Positions 37,373 to 46,479 of a DNA stretch of 64,000 nt are shown here, piece after piece. Source of the DNA: Spiroplasma endosymbiont of Lasioglossum villosulum (lineage in GTDB: Bacteria > Bacillota_I > Bacilli_A > Mycoplasmatales > VBWQ01); the NCBI RefSeq assembly GCF_964020195.1, contig NZ_OZ026539.1, positions 1,058,299-1,122,298 of the forward strand. Direction: 5' to 3'. A model generated the notes under the pieces. That model was not told where the DNA came from. It ran no database searches and saw only the letters and a program-made list of their open reading frames with translations. Made by a program: the position numbers and the translations under genes. Position 1 is the stretch's first letter. Every line of letters begins with the position of its first letter.

Positions 37373-37768
37373 TTAAAATATTTCACAAGAATCTTCAAAT
37401 TCGTTTTCAATAGAACCACGTAAAAATAATTCAATCTCATCTTCATTATAACCAATTTGAATACGTTGTTTATTTTCTTGAACAATAATTGGACGTTTTA
37501 AAACAGTTGGTGAAGTTTTAATTAAATCAAAAACTTGTAACATTGTTAACTTTTCAATATTAATAGCATGTGTTTTAATAAACTTTGCTCTTGTTGAAAT
37601 AATATCACCAACACCATTTGGTACAAATCTTAATAATAATTTAATTTCAGTATCGGTCAATGGATTATGGATAATATTACGTTTAATATATGGAATTTTA
37701 TGTTTATCAAAAAATTGAATAACTTTTTTTGAAGACAAACAACTTGGCGAAACATATATTTTAATCAT
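37373..37768 (-). CDS. spx: Spx/ArsC-family regulator
   Basis: 131 aa, Spx length. MIKIYVSPSCLSSKKVIQFFDKHKIPY has the first redox Cys but Ser in place of the second (C-L-S-S instead of CxxC). SPTVLKRPIIVQENKQRIQIGYNEDEIELFL and a short acidic tail match the family. Spx binds the RNA polymerase alpha subunit under thiol stress; without the Cys pair it may not sense disulphides in the usual way. ATG 37768 has GAGGGG. First gene of spx-nadK. Confidence 0.85.
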   Translation of the reverse strand: MIKIYVSPSCLSSKKVIQFFDKHKIPYIKRNIIHNPLTDTEIKLLLRFVPNGVGDIISTRAKFIKTHAINIEKLTMLQVFDLIKTSPTVLKRPIIVQENKQRIQIGYNEDEIELFLRGSIENEFEDSCEIF

Positions 37769-38166
37769 GACAATACCCCTCTTTGCTTTTAGACTACATT
37801 TGATTTAAATACTCTTTTTTAAAATTAATATTTTTTTATCTTTAAAAGATAAAAGTTAATAAACTCTACATTACTATAATAATATATATTTCCACACTAT
37901 CTTTGACCAAACTTAGAAAATAAGTACATGAAAGACCTTTTCCGCTATATCCTTCACCCACATATTATATCATATTATTTTTTGAAAAATAGATACTTTT
38001 ATTCCTTAAATTTTATAAAAAAATTTAACATATATTTTACTGTCAAATTTTATTTATAATTTGAATTATAATATAATCAAATTATAAAATTAAATTTTCT
38101 TTATTTTAAAGTAAATAATTAAAAATAAATAATTTTTATGCATAAAAAACAAGGAGTTAACTAAAC
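37769..38166. other. non-coding gap with a GC-richer patch
   Basis: 398 bp between spx (minus) and a small plus-strand gene. The spx promoter should lie near 37830-37900. A less AT-rich patch at about 37890-37970 stands out but forms no clear hairpin and matches no RNA family I recognise. A TATAAT-like box and a CTTTATTTTAAAG symmetry near 38080-38120 resemble the leader module weakly. Confidence 0.4.
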
Positions 38167-38349
38167 ATGCCTATTCAAAATAATAACAGTAAATATTTTA
38201 AAGAATTCATAACTGGAACTATAATTAGTTCCACCGGAATATTATTAACTAGTCTTAGTTTATCAACTATTTTATTTTTTATGATAATACAAGAAATGGA
38301 AAAATCAAGGGAGGTTCCCAAAAAAGTAGGAAGATTAATTACTAGATAA
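38167..38349 (+). CDS. small single-pass membrane protein (60 aa)
   Basis: MPIQNNNSKYFKEFITGTII...: one hydrophobic helix (about residues 17-42) with a basic tail ending GRLITR. ATG 38167 follows AAGGAGTTAACTAAAC at slightly long spacing. It stands alone between spx and the terminator at 38491. Not recognised. Confidence 0.55.
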   Translation: MPIQNNNSKYFKEFITGTIISSTGILLTSLSLSTILFFMIIQEMEKSREVPKKVGRLITR

Positions 38350-38490
38350 ATAAATTCTTTTGAATATTACCATTTAAAAATGATGATAGATAAATTAAAT
38401 TCTCTTTTACCCTTAAATTTATATTCGACGTATTTTAAAAAATATATATTTAAATAAAATAAAAATTATTCTCAAAGTTATTATTAAGGA

Positions 38491-38522
38491 AAAAGACAAG
38501 AAATAATCTTGTCTTTTTTTTG
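38491..38522 (+). terminator. strong intrinsic terminator
   Basis: Arms AAAAGACAAG / CTTGTCTTTT with a 7-base loop and T-run. Confidence 0.85.
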
Positions 38523-38554
38523 TAATTGTAAAATTTTAAAATTTTTAATAAACC

Positions 38555-38832
38555 TCTTTAACGCTATTATCAACACGTGTTAGGGAACTAAAAAAGTGAA
38601 CTACAACACAGTTGTTAAAAATAGTAGCTAGAACATGTGGACTTGCATGGATAAATAAAAAGTGGAGTGATACCTAATAAAATATACTAACCATTTAATG
38701 GTAATTCTTGGGGTGGGAGCGAATTGGAAACTAGTATATATAGACCTGTTTTAGGGACCTATTGTATTAATTCTATTCTTTATTTAACCAACCTTGCCAC
38801 CCCCCAGTGAGCAAGTGTTGGTTTTATTTTTT
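38555..38832 (+). ncRNA. candidate structured non-coding RNA
   Basis: About 280 bp between two strong terminators, noticeably richer in G and C than all surrounding non-coding DNA and without an open reading frame on the plus strand. It ends in a hairpin (arms AACCAACCTTGC / GCAAGTGTTGGTT, 38786-38823) followed by TTTTATTTTTT. The loop CACCCCCC can pair with GGGGTGGG at 38710-38717, a possible pseudoknot. I compared it by eye with RNase P, tmRNA, SRP and 6S consensus motifs and saw no match. It lies at the left edge of prophage 2, so it may be a phage RNA or ori/packaging region. Confidence 0.45.
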
Positions 38833-39108
38833 ATTTTTTTTTGAAAAATTTTTTGAGCGAGAAAATAAATTTCAAACTTGTAAAAAAAATTGAGCGGTGC
38901 CGGTTCAATTAAAGTATTAATTTGTTTAACACAAATTAAATAAATATTGAATCGAATGCCTCGATTTCTTTTTAAAATTTCACAATTTATTTTTGAGCCC
39001 AGAATTTCTGAAATTAATAAAACTAATAGTAGTATTATTAATAATCTAAAAATCAAAATATATGTTCTTTATGCTAGAAGCAACAGAACATATTAGGAAA
39101 GGATTATT
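38833..39108. other. non-coding left edge of prophage 2
   Basis: 276 bp with no supported gene. It ends with a hairpin at 39060-39093 (arms TATGTTCT / AGAACATA) just ahead of the first phage gene's AGGAAAGGA site. This may be a leader or operator. The exact prophage boundary is not visible. Confidence 0.4.
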
Positions 39109-39769
39109 ATGCAAATAGAATTTAAAAAAGAACAAATTGTTAAAGATAAACCACAATCTATTATTATTGATTATGGTGAATATAAATTACAATGTCCAAA
39201 ATGAATGGTTAAAAATAATAGTTTTATTGCTGATGATAAATATACATATTGAGTTTTTAATTTAGAAAATATTAAAAAAGAATTAAGTGGTAATGAATTA
39301 ATAAAATTATTAGAACCATATATTAAAAACCAAAAAATAACTGTTAATAAACCAACTGCTCCAAAAGAATATTATCTTAATGATATAAAACTTGAACCAT
39401 TAAAATTTTATGAACAGCATAATAGTTGATTTATGGGTGAAATAACAGATAACAAAACTAAAATTACTAATCCTTGTTTTAAATATAACATTACGTGAGA
39501 AGAAAACAGAAAATGTTTTAAAATAAATAATCCATATAAACATGATGATTTACCAATTAATTATATAGTTACTTCTTATAAGGAAATTTCAACTCATAAT
39601 GAAAAAGTATTTTTGTTGAACATGTAAACAAAATAAATTAGATTATTTATTCTTTAATACTAATGATATAAAAACAAGAAAATATTTTTTAAGAGATAAA
39701 AATAGTAAAGCAATTTGTTATGACTGTATTTTAAATATTAAGTTAAGTAGGAGGTATAAATATGGATAA
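39109..39769 (+). pseudogene. phage early protein with C-terminal zinc-binding part, frameshifted
   Basis: ATG 39109 to TAA 39625-39627 gives 172 aa starting MQIEFKKEQIVKDKPQ, without recognised domain. A one-base shift in the T-run near 39610-39615 leads instead into a frame that ends at 39769 and encodes a zinc-finger-like end: CWTCKQNKLDY...AICYDCIL (two CxxC pairs). The second frame has no start of its own, so the two are probably one gene. First gene of prophage 2 after the leader hairpin. Confidence 0.6.
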
Positions 39770-39965
39770 AGAATATTTAACTAAAAGAGGAACGATTTGC
39801 ATACCAGACAGTGATGATATTGAATTTAAAATAGGGCTAATTAAACTGATTGATGATTTAAAAAAAGATAATTTAGTTTGTGGTCATAAAGAATTTATTG
39901 AAGAATATAAATATTGTTGATGTAATTGTGATTTAGAAATTATTAAAACGGTTATTAGAGCTTAA
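39762..39965 (+). CDS. phage small protein with Cys cluster (67 aa)
   Basis: ATG 39762 lies 7 bp after AGGAGG and overlaps the preceding frame by 8 bp. The protein has a C-terminal CxC pair (YKYCWCNCDLEII) and another Cys at VCGHKEF, a possible metal site. Not recognised. Confidence 0.65.
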
Positions 39966-39973
39966 CTTAATTA

Positions 39974-40450
39974 ATGCAATATGACTTAATTATTGGAATT
40001 GACCCTGCTGGAATTGGTAATAATGGAATGGTTATATATTCAAGTGAAACTAATAATATTGTTTTTAATGAAACATTTAATACATTAACTGTTTTATGAA
40101 CTAAAAATATGTATAAAGAAAAATTGCAATTAATTAAAGAAAAATTTATTGATAAAAAAATATAAGTTATTGTAGAAAATTTCTTTTTAAGTTCAAAACA
40201 ATTATTAACTAATCCATTAGCAACACCTAAAATTATTGGTGCATTAATGGTATTAGTTCAAGATGTTTTTAACTGAGATTATCTAGAAAACCACCCAAAA
40301 AATAAAAATAAAATAACAAATTATAAAGGAAATATAAAATTAACAAAACATGAACAAGATGCTTATAAGCATATTCAATATTATTTAAAAAATCATAAGA
40401 AAATATTGATTTTTGATAATTATTTAAGGAATTCTAAAAATGAAAGATAA
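39974..40450 (+). pseudogene. phage RuvC-like Holliday junction nuclease with internal stop
   Basis: The start IIGIDPAGIGNNGMVIYS matches the RuvC motif (G-I-D-P-G...G). After ...FIDKKI there is TAA (40163-40165), beyond which the same frame continues VIVENFFLSSKQLLTNPLATPKIIGALMVL and ends at 40450 with a His/Asp-containing helix (KLTKHEQDAYKHI), the second half of a RuvC fold (E in VIVEN, D in HEQDA). The family resolves DNA junctions during phage replication or packaging. One nonsense mutation separates the parts. Confidence 0.75.
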
Positions 40451-40733
40451 AGAAAATTATGTCAAATTAAAAGTAAAACTGAGTAACACTATTGAAGCAA
40501 AATATTACGAAAAAGGTAATAAGGAATTATATTATAGTGTTCATGGTCAATGAAATGGATTAAATTATGTTACTTTAATTTTTAATAACCCAAAACTTTA
40601 TAGACGCTGTATTTTATTAAACAAAAATGATGAAATTATTGTAACTGGTCAAATCTTTAACACTTTAAATATTCTTAAAAATCGTGTATTTTGTTCAATT
40701 AATGTTAAATGATTTAAAAAATGAAAAGAGTAA
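40440..40733 (+). CDS. phage OB-fold-like small protein
   Basis: 97 aa, overlapping the RuvC frame by 11 bp. The pattern of short strands (VKLKVKLSNTIEAKYYEKGNKELYYSVHGQW..YVTLIFNN...NDEIIVTGQIFNTL.. VFCSINVKWFKK) is that of an OB fold such as small single-strand-binding proteins. Position beside RuvC supports a DNA-binding role, but the family is not certain. Confidence 0.5.
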
Positions 40734-40736
40734 AAA

Positions 40737-40898
40737 ATGATATTATGAAAAATTTTATTAATAGTACCAATATTAATAACAAGTATAACACTAATAATAT
40801 TTTTAATATTTATTATTAAAAAATTAAAAAATGAATATAAAGTATTGAAAATATTAAGTGAAATTGCTAATCAAATTAAAAATAAGGAGAATAAATAA
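40737..40898 (+). CDS. phage small membrane protein (53 aa)
   Basis: ATG 40737 to TAA 40896-40898. One long hydrophobic helix (KILLIVPILITSITLIIFLIF) followed by a basic helix. Its stop overlaps the next ATG. Possible holin or inner-membrane protein. Confidence 0.6.
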
Positions 40899-41251
40899 TG
40901 AATAGATGTACATGAACTGAAACAATAACATTTGAAAAATTTATTCATGAACCACATTATGATGAAATTAAAAATGAACAAAGACAAAGACAATGTGAAA
41001 ATATGACAGAAGAGCAATTTGATGAATATTGTAGAGCATATTGTAAAGAACATAGAATTAAAGTTGATGAAATTAATAAATCAAGACATAAAAATTGTAT
41101 TAATAAAGAAAAATTAGTATCTTTTTTATCTGAATTTTATAATAATTTTAATCAAGTTGAAGACAAATGATTTCAATCAAAAGCAGATACTTATGCAAAT
41201 ATATTAGAATATTTAGAAAGTAATGAATTTTATAATGATAATAAAAATTAA
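40898..41251 (+). CDS. phage hypothetical protein (117 aa)
   Basis: ATG 40898 overlaps the preceding stop and follows AAGGAG. Acidic and His/Cys-containing (CRAYCKEHRIK), soluble. No family recognised. Confidence 0.65.
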
Positions 41252-41360
41252 AAAAAATAATAAATGTGGTTATGGTAGAGTTTTTGCTCATAAATGTAAT
41301 AACTTATGTAAACAAAAACAAAATAAAAGAGTTAGGAAAGAAAGGTTAAATTATGAATAA
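41235..41360 (+). CDS. phage small Cys-rich protein (41 aa)
   Basis: ATG 41235 overlaps the upstream gene; the protein has CGYGRVFAHKCNNLC, three Cys and one His that could hold a zinc ion, and a basic tail. Stop overlaps the next gene's start. Confidence 0.45.
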   Translation: MIIKIKKNNKCGYGRVFAHKCNNLCKQKQNKRVRKERLNYE

Positions 41361-41484
41361 AGAAAAATTACTTGAATATATTAAAAATATAATAATTTTT
41401 GACAGACTTAAATTAACTAAAAAAATCGATTATAGTTTTTTAAATTTATTAATTGAAAAAATAAAAAACGGAGACTTTGACTAA
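41353..41484 (+). CDS. phage small protein, MNKEKLLEY family copy 1
   Basis: 43 aa, starts MNKEKLLEY and ends KIKNGDFD. The same start and end flank a different middle in the gene at 42604-42759, so the two are duplicated. AGGAAAGAAAGG lies upstream. Function unknown. Confidence 0.6.
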   Translation: MNKEKLLEYIKNIIIFDRLKLTKKIDYSFLNLLIEKIKNGDFD

Positions 41485-41720
41485 TGATAATATTACCTAC
41501 TTTGTTTGAAAATAAAGATGAAATTGAAATATTGTCACCATTTCCAAAAGCAATTCATACAAGTAATGATATTAGAGCAATTATTTTAAAACAATACCCA
41601 AATGTTAAATCCAAACACATAATTGTTTCTGACCCAGAAAGTAATGTTGCATTAATAGTTGGTGATAATGATGTTTATCAAGGTTGAATTAAAGTAACAA
41701 TTAAAAAATTAGAAAATTAA
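41484..41720 (+). CDS. phage hypothetical protein (78 aa)
   Basis: ATG 41484 overlaps the previous stop by one base; ends at TAA 41718-41720 with TGA as Trp. Strand-rich, soluble (HIIVSDPESNVALIVGDNDVYQGWIKVTIKK). A further short frame 41724-41823 (ending MLKANKGE) has no clear start and may be its remnant or a separate tiny gene. Not recognised. Confidence 0.6.
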
Positions 41721-41825
41721 AAAAATTAAAATTAGAATTCATGAATTTGAATTATATGATTATCAAGTAAATACTTTATTAGATATTGTAAGAGAAATGT
41801 TAAAAGCAAATAAAGGAGAATAGAA

Positions 41826-42587
41826 ATGGAAACAAATAATTATACATTAACAAAAATAATACGCTCTTCAATAAGTCCTTTAAGTGCAATGATTGGTACA
41901 AGTGCTTATTATGGTCAAGTAATAAGTAATCCAGTATTAGGTTCAATTAATAGTTTATTATTTGGTAAAAAATTAGGTTTAGATATATGAAATTTAAATC
42001 AAAGACCAAATACTAAAACTAAATTAATTAATAGTTCTAAAAAAATCTTATTAGGTTTAGGAACAATTGGTTTAGCAAATTATAGTAAATGAACAGAAAA
42101 TAATATTAATCCTATTATTCCAACAACACCAATGCCAATAACTACTACAACTACAACTGAGGGTCCTCCATGATTACTATTAAATAAACAAGAAAATCAG
42201 TCATTAATGGATTGAGATACATATATTAGTTTAAATGCTTATGGTATATCAAATCTTATTAGTGGATTAACTGAGTTAATACCTAATAAATTTGAAACAA
42301 TAAGAAAGATTTGTAATATGGCTACTGGTGGATGTTTAATTTCAAGTGGAGTTGCTATGGGTATTAATAATGATTTTAATAATGCTTATGCAGTACCTAC
42401 CATAATTGCTGGTGCTTCTGAAATTATCAATAATTTATTACCTATGGAAACCACACATCATAATGAAGAAATGCAAGAAACAGCATTTAATCATGAAACT
42501 ACAAGATTAATTAATGATAGTGTAAGTGAATATGGTACTACTAATCAATCAAATTTAAGATGAGATTATAGTCATATGAGTTTATAA
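41826..42587 (+). CDS. phage hypothetical protein with hydrophobic segments (253 aa)
   Basis: ATG 41826 follows AAGGAGAATAG. Contains Gly/Ser-rich hydrophobic stretches (SPLSAMIGTSAYYGQVISNPVLGSINSLLFG, ATGGCLISSGVAMGI) around a Thr/Pro linker (TTPMPITTTTTTEGPP). It could be a membrane-active, internal virion or minor head protein. No homology recognised. Confidence 0.6.
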
Positions 42588-42603
42588 AGGAGGTGAATAA
42601 TTT

Positions 42604-42759
42604 ATGAATAAAGAAAAATTACTTGAATATTACACTGAAATAATAAAAGATGCAAATAAAGAGGCAGAACATTTACAAAAAAAATTAGATGAATTAATAG
42701 TATCTGTACTTTGTTACCATAGAATGGTAGAAAAAATTAAAAATGGAGACTTTGATTAA
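42604..42759 (+). CDS. phage small protein, MNKEKLLEY family copy 2
   Basis: 51 aa, helical, same first nine and last eight residues as the 41353-41484 gene. AGGAGGTGAATAATTT precedes the ATG. Confidence 0.6.
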   Translation: MNKEKLLEYYTEIIKDANKEAEHLQKKLDELIVSVLCYHRMVEKIKNGDFD

Positions 42760-42795
42760 TAATTAAAAATAAATAGTTGAAAGGAAAATATTCTA

Positions 42796-42984
42796 ATGAA
42801 AGAATTTTTACATGAATTAATAATTATTGGAACAAGTGTTGGAACATTAATTTGCAGAGAAATTATTGTTTTATTAAAAAGATTTATCACAACTCCAAAA
42901 CATGTTAGAGCAAATAACAAAATTATAAAACATCAAAAAAAATTAGCAAAATTAAATGAAAAGATTAATAAAGGAGAAAAATAA
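42796..42984 (+). CDS. phage small membrane protein (62 aa)
   Basis: ATG 42796 with GAAAGGA upstream. One hydrophobic helix (residues ~6-30) and a Lys-rich tail. Holin-like in size and layout, but there is no lysin nearby and a wall-less host would not need one. Confidence 0.55.
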   Translation: MKEFLHELIIIGTSVGTLICREIIVLLKRFITTPKHVRANNKIIKHQKKLAKLNEKINKGEK

Positions 42985-42985
42985 T

Positions 42986-43171
42986 ATGAAAAAAATTGAA
43001 TTTAATGAAAAATATAGAAAACAAGATATTAGTATTGATAGAGATTTTGATTTACATATTGATAATTGTTTTAAATTTTCTGATATCAATACATTAGAAA
43101 ATGCTGTTAATGATTATAAAAAACTAATAAGTGAAATGCCACAATTAGTTAAAGATTGATTATTGGGATAA
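42986..43171 (+). CDS. phage hypothetical protein (61 aa)
   Basis: ATG 42986 follows AAAGGAG. Small acidic helical protein (TLENAVNDYKKLISEMPQLVKDWLLG). Not recognised. Confidence 0.6.
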
Positions 43172-43188
43172 GATTAGGAGAATGTTAA

Positions 43189-43563
43189 ATGTTAGAAAAT
43201 GAAAATAATGTTCAACAAACAACTGAACCTTTAACTGAAAATAATGCTCAACAAGAAATAGAAAATAAAGTTAATGAAGCAGAAAATAAGTTAAATAAAC
43301 TTAATCAAGAAATTAAAGAAAAAGAAATGATTAATATATTTAAAAAATATCAAGTTAAAACTGAATTTTATGATTTTTTAAAATTTAAAACAAGTAATCT
43401 AGAAAATTCAAAAATTGAAGAAACTATTAAAAAAATGATTAAAGAACAACCAGTATTTAAACAAACAATTAATACAGGTGGCAAACCACAAACAATAATA
43501 ACAAATCAACAAAATTCAATAAAAAGTACATTATTGGATTATAAAAAAAATAATAATTTATAA
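43189..43563 (+). CDS. phage scaffold-like protein
   Basis: 124 aa, acidic N-terminal coiled coil (NENNVQQTTEPLTENNAQQEIENKVNEAENKLNKLNQEI), then a helical segment and a Gly/Gln-rich tail. Size, composition and position directly before the capsid gene match the scaffold (DUF4355-like) proteins of tailed phages. Function inferred from context. Confidence 0.6.
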   Translation: MLENENNVQQTTEPLTENNAQQEIENKVNEAENKLNKLNQEIKEKEMINIFKKYQVKTEFYDFLKFKTSNLENSKIEETIKKMIKEQPVFKQTINTGGKPQTIITNQQNSIKSTLLDYKKNNNL

Positions 43564-43581
43564 CAGAAAGGAAATCAAAAA

Positions 43582-44763
43582 ATGGCAATACAATTCAATA
43601 AAAATTTAGATAATACCGAAAAATTAGTAGAAGCACCAGAGTTTATAGAATTTTATAAACAATCAAATTCACCATGAGCAAGTTTTTTTCCTATCGAAAT
43701 GGTTAATTCAACAAAAATTGAATTTATAGTTAAAAAACCAAAAAATTCAGAAATTAAAGTATTAAAATGAAATGATAAAAGCAAAGGATTAGATGTTAGT
43801 TATGCTGAAACTATTAAAATTTTAAAAGAAATTAAAGAAGAAGCAGTTGCGGGTGAAATAATTGCTAATGTTGATTTAAATGCTGAAAATGGACAAAATT
43901 TATTAAATACAATGCAATATGAAGTTGCTAATGATTTAGCAGATTATTTAGCAAATAATGATACAAATGTAATTGCAAAATATGCAACTAAAATAGAAAT
44001 TACTGATAAAGCATCAGTAGAATATTTAAAATCAATGTTAGATGCTTGAAATACTTTATTTCAATTAAGAAATAGTAATAATTGTCGTTTTTTTATTACT
44101 AATAATCTTTATGATAGTATTGTTTATTTAGCTAATAATAAAGGATTAATTACTGATAATCAGATTGCTCAACAATTAAGATTAAATGGAAATGATTTAT
44201 ATATTAAAGGTGTACTATGTCAAATTGTAATGGATGATTATATGACATTTACTGATAATAATGAAACTAAAATTATGTCTTTTGTTTTAGCAACACCAAG
44301 AGCAATGAAAAGATATATGTTACAAAATACAGTTGTATATGTTCAAGATATTGCTGATGGTAAAGTTGGAAGAAGATATTTAGTTGGTGGAGAAGTAACT
44401 GGTGAATCAATACCCTATATAACAGATGAAGAAACAACTTCACGCTGAATGTTATGTGCAATTGTTAATAATGATAAAACTGATTTAAAAACTAAGATTA
44501 CAACTTTAACAATTGATATTACTGCAAATGTTAATAACAATAATAGTGAATTAAATACACAAATAAAAAGTACTAATGAACTTAAATCATTAAATCCATA
44601 TTTAACAAATCCAACTATTAAATATTTTAGTGATGCACAAGGGAAAACTAATGTAAGTAATCAAAAACAAAAAGCAGGTGACTTATATATAACTATTACT
44701 GCAAATGTTAATGACTTAAATTATAAAGGAACAACTAATCCTATTAAAATAACTCTTAAATAA
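43582..44763 (+). CDS. probable major capsid protein
   Basis: 393 aa. Preceded by the scaffold gene and AGAAAGGAAATC. Residues 1-285 have the length and alternating helix/strand pattern of an HK97-type capsid: SPWASFFPIEMVNSTKIEFIVKKP (N-arm and E-loop region), a spine-helix candidate AENGQNLLNTMQYEVANDLADYLA, then FFITNNLYDSIVYLA and a strand-rich A-domain. Residues about 300-393 form an extra C-terminal domain of Thr/Asn-rich strands ending KAGDLYITITANVNDLNYKGTTNPIKITL, similar in feel to repeats of Spiroplasma surface lipoproteins; it may decorate the virion. Capsid call rests on context and architecture. Confidence 0.65.
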
Positions 44764-44778
44764 AGGAAATTAAATGCC

Positions 44779-46476
44779 ATGCCAATTGGTACAACTAGTA
44801 CAGCAATACTTTTAAACATAAATAAACCAAAACATACTAGAATAAGTAAACAACAAGAAAATAAAAGTTTTTGATGAGAAATTTTAGAAATGATTGGTGT
44901 ACTAGTTATAGCAGTAGCACTTGCTCCTTTTACTGGTGGATTAAGTGAAAGTTTTGCACTTGGATTAGGTGCTAGTGATTTAGTTGCTAGTATTAGTGCT
45001 GTTGGTGTAGAGTTTTTAACTAATTTTACTATTAATCAAGTTTATGATTATTTAAAAGGAAATGTAACAAAATTAAATACTTTCTTTAATATACTTCCTG
45101 CATTTACTGGACTTAATAAAATTAGTCGTGGTTATCGTACAACTAAATTTATTAAATTAGCACAAAAAACTAAAACATTAGAACAAGTTGGAATTAAAGA
45201 AGTAAAAAACTTACAAGAAATTATTAGTCAAGTAAGTGGAAAAGAAATTTTAACAGATAAAATTATTGGTAATAAACGTTATTTAATGAATTATAGTTTT
45301 ACTCCTAATCGTGAAACAGTATTACGAGATTTAGGTTATGTTGCTGAAAGACAATATAAGAATAATTTTCAAAAATTAGAAACAGAAAAATTAATGGAAC
45401 ACTTATTATTACAAAATACATTAATAAAATTAAGTCCCCAATTAACTCCTAAATTTAAAATTAAAGATATTGAAAAAGCAAATAACTTTTTAAAAAAATT
45501 TAATACTGATTTAAAAAAAGTACTATCTATGAATCCACATGATTGATTAAATTTAGTTCATACAATACATTCAGAAAATAGATATGGAAAAACTTTAATT
45601 TTAGATTTACAAAAAATTCGTGCTAATGCTATTAAATTTAATTTTAAAAATAATGTTATTAATCAACTTGTTTTAAAAGCAAATCAAACTTTTAAATATT
45701 TTGATATTAGATTTTATTTAAAAAAAGGTTTAAATAAATTTTGAAAAGATACACCATATTTTGAAAAAATACGAGAAAGTATATATAAATTACAAGAAAA
45801 ATTTGAAAAATTAGAAAAACAAGTATTTGAAAAAATTCAGAAATTAAAAGAAAAAGCAACTGATTTATTTACTAGTGCAGAAAAAAGAACAATTAAACAT
45901 GCACAATTAATTCCATTAAATTCCCCAGTATTTATGGGTTGTAAAATTCAACCTTTGTCATTAGATAAATGTGCAATTACTATTTATCATCGCAATCCTA
46001 AATATAAACCAATTACAGTTGTTGATAGTATTCTTAAAGCAAAAACTTTTGTTACTCAAATACATCCATTCCATTGATATCGTTGATATAGTGGTTGATA
46101 CATTGGTTATGGCGTTAATCGTAATAAATGATTAAAAGCAATAGCATTTGCTCCACCAGTTTTACAACAAGTAATTAGAGATAGTTTTAAAGTATATAGA
46201 GAAATATTTAGAATAATAAGAACTTATTATAAAGTAGTAAATGTTATTAATAATCCTATTGAAAATATTAACAAATCATTTAAAAATGTTGGTTTAAAGT
46301 TTTCAGTTAATACTTTATTTGGTACTGGATTATTACATCATTTAGAAAAATTTGCATATAGTCAAGTTGCAGAAAAAGGTAAGAAAAAATTACAAAAAGA
46401 AATTATCCATATATCACATAGAAAAACTAAAACAAAAACTAAACATTATAAAAAAGCATTTTTTAAGGAATGATAA
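44779..46476 (+). CDS. phage minor structural protein (565 aa)
   Basis: ATG 44779; the ATG at 44774 is out of frame. An N-terminal hydrophobic stretch (MIGVLVIAVALAPFTGGLSES..GLGASDLVASISAVG) leads to a long helical, Lys-rich body, a Trp-rich segment (FHWYRWYSGWYIGYGVNRNKW) and a very basic His/Lys tail. It could be a minor head, tail-tip or membrane-penetrating internal protein. No tape-measure-like repeat is visible. Follows the capsid by 15 bp. Confidence 0.6.
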
Positions 46477-46479
46477 ATT

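Noticed and set aside
38555-38832. RNase P RNA, tmRNA, SRP RNA or 6S RNA
   Set aside because: None of the conserved core sequences of these RNAs could be found by eye; left as unassigned candidate RNA.
38784-39056. 90-aa minus-strand open frame across the terminator at 38786-38823
   Set aside because: No ribosome site, runs through a strong terminator hairpin and the low-complexity leader; more likely chance.
42796-42984. Holin-endolysin lysis cassette
   Set aside because: Small membrane proteins exist but no lysin gene is present, and mollicutes have no cell wall.
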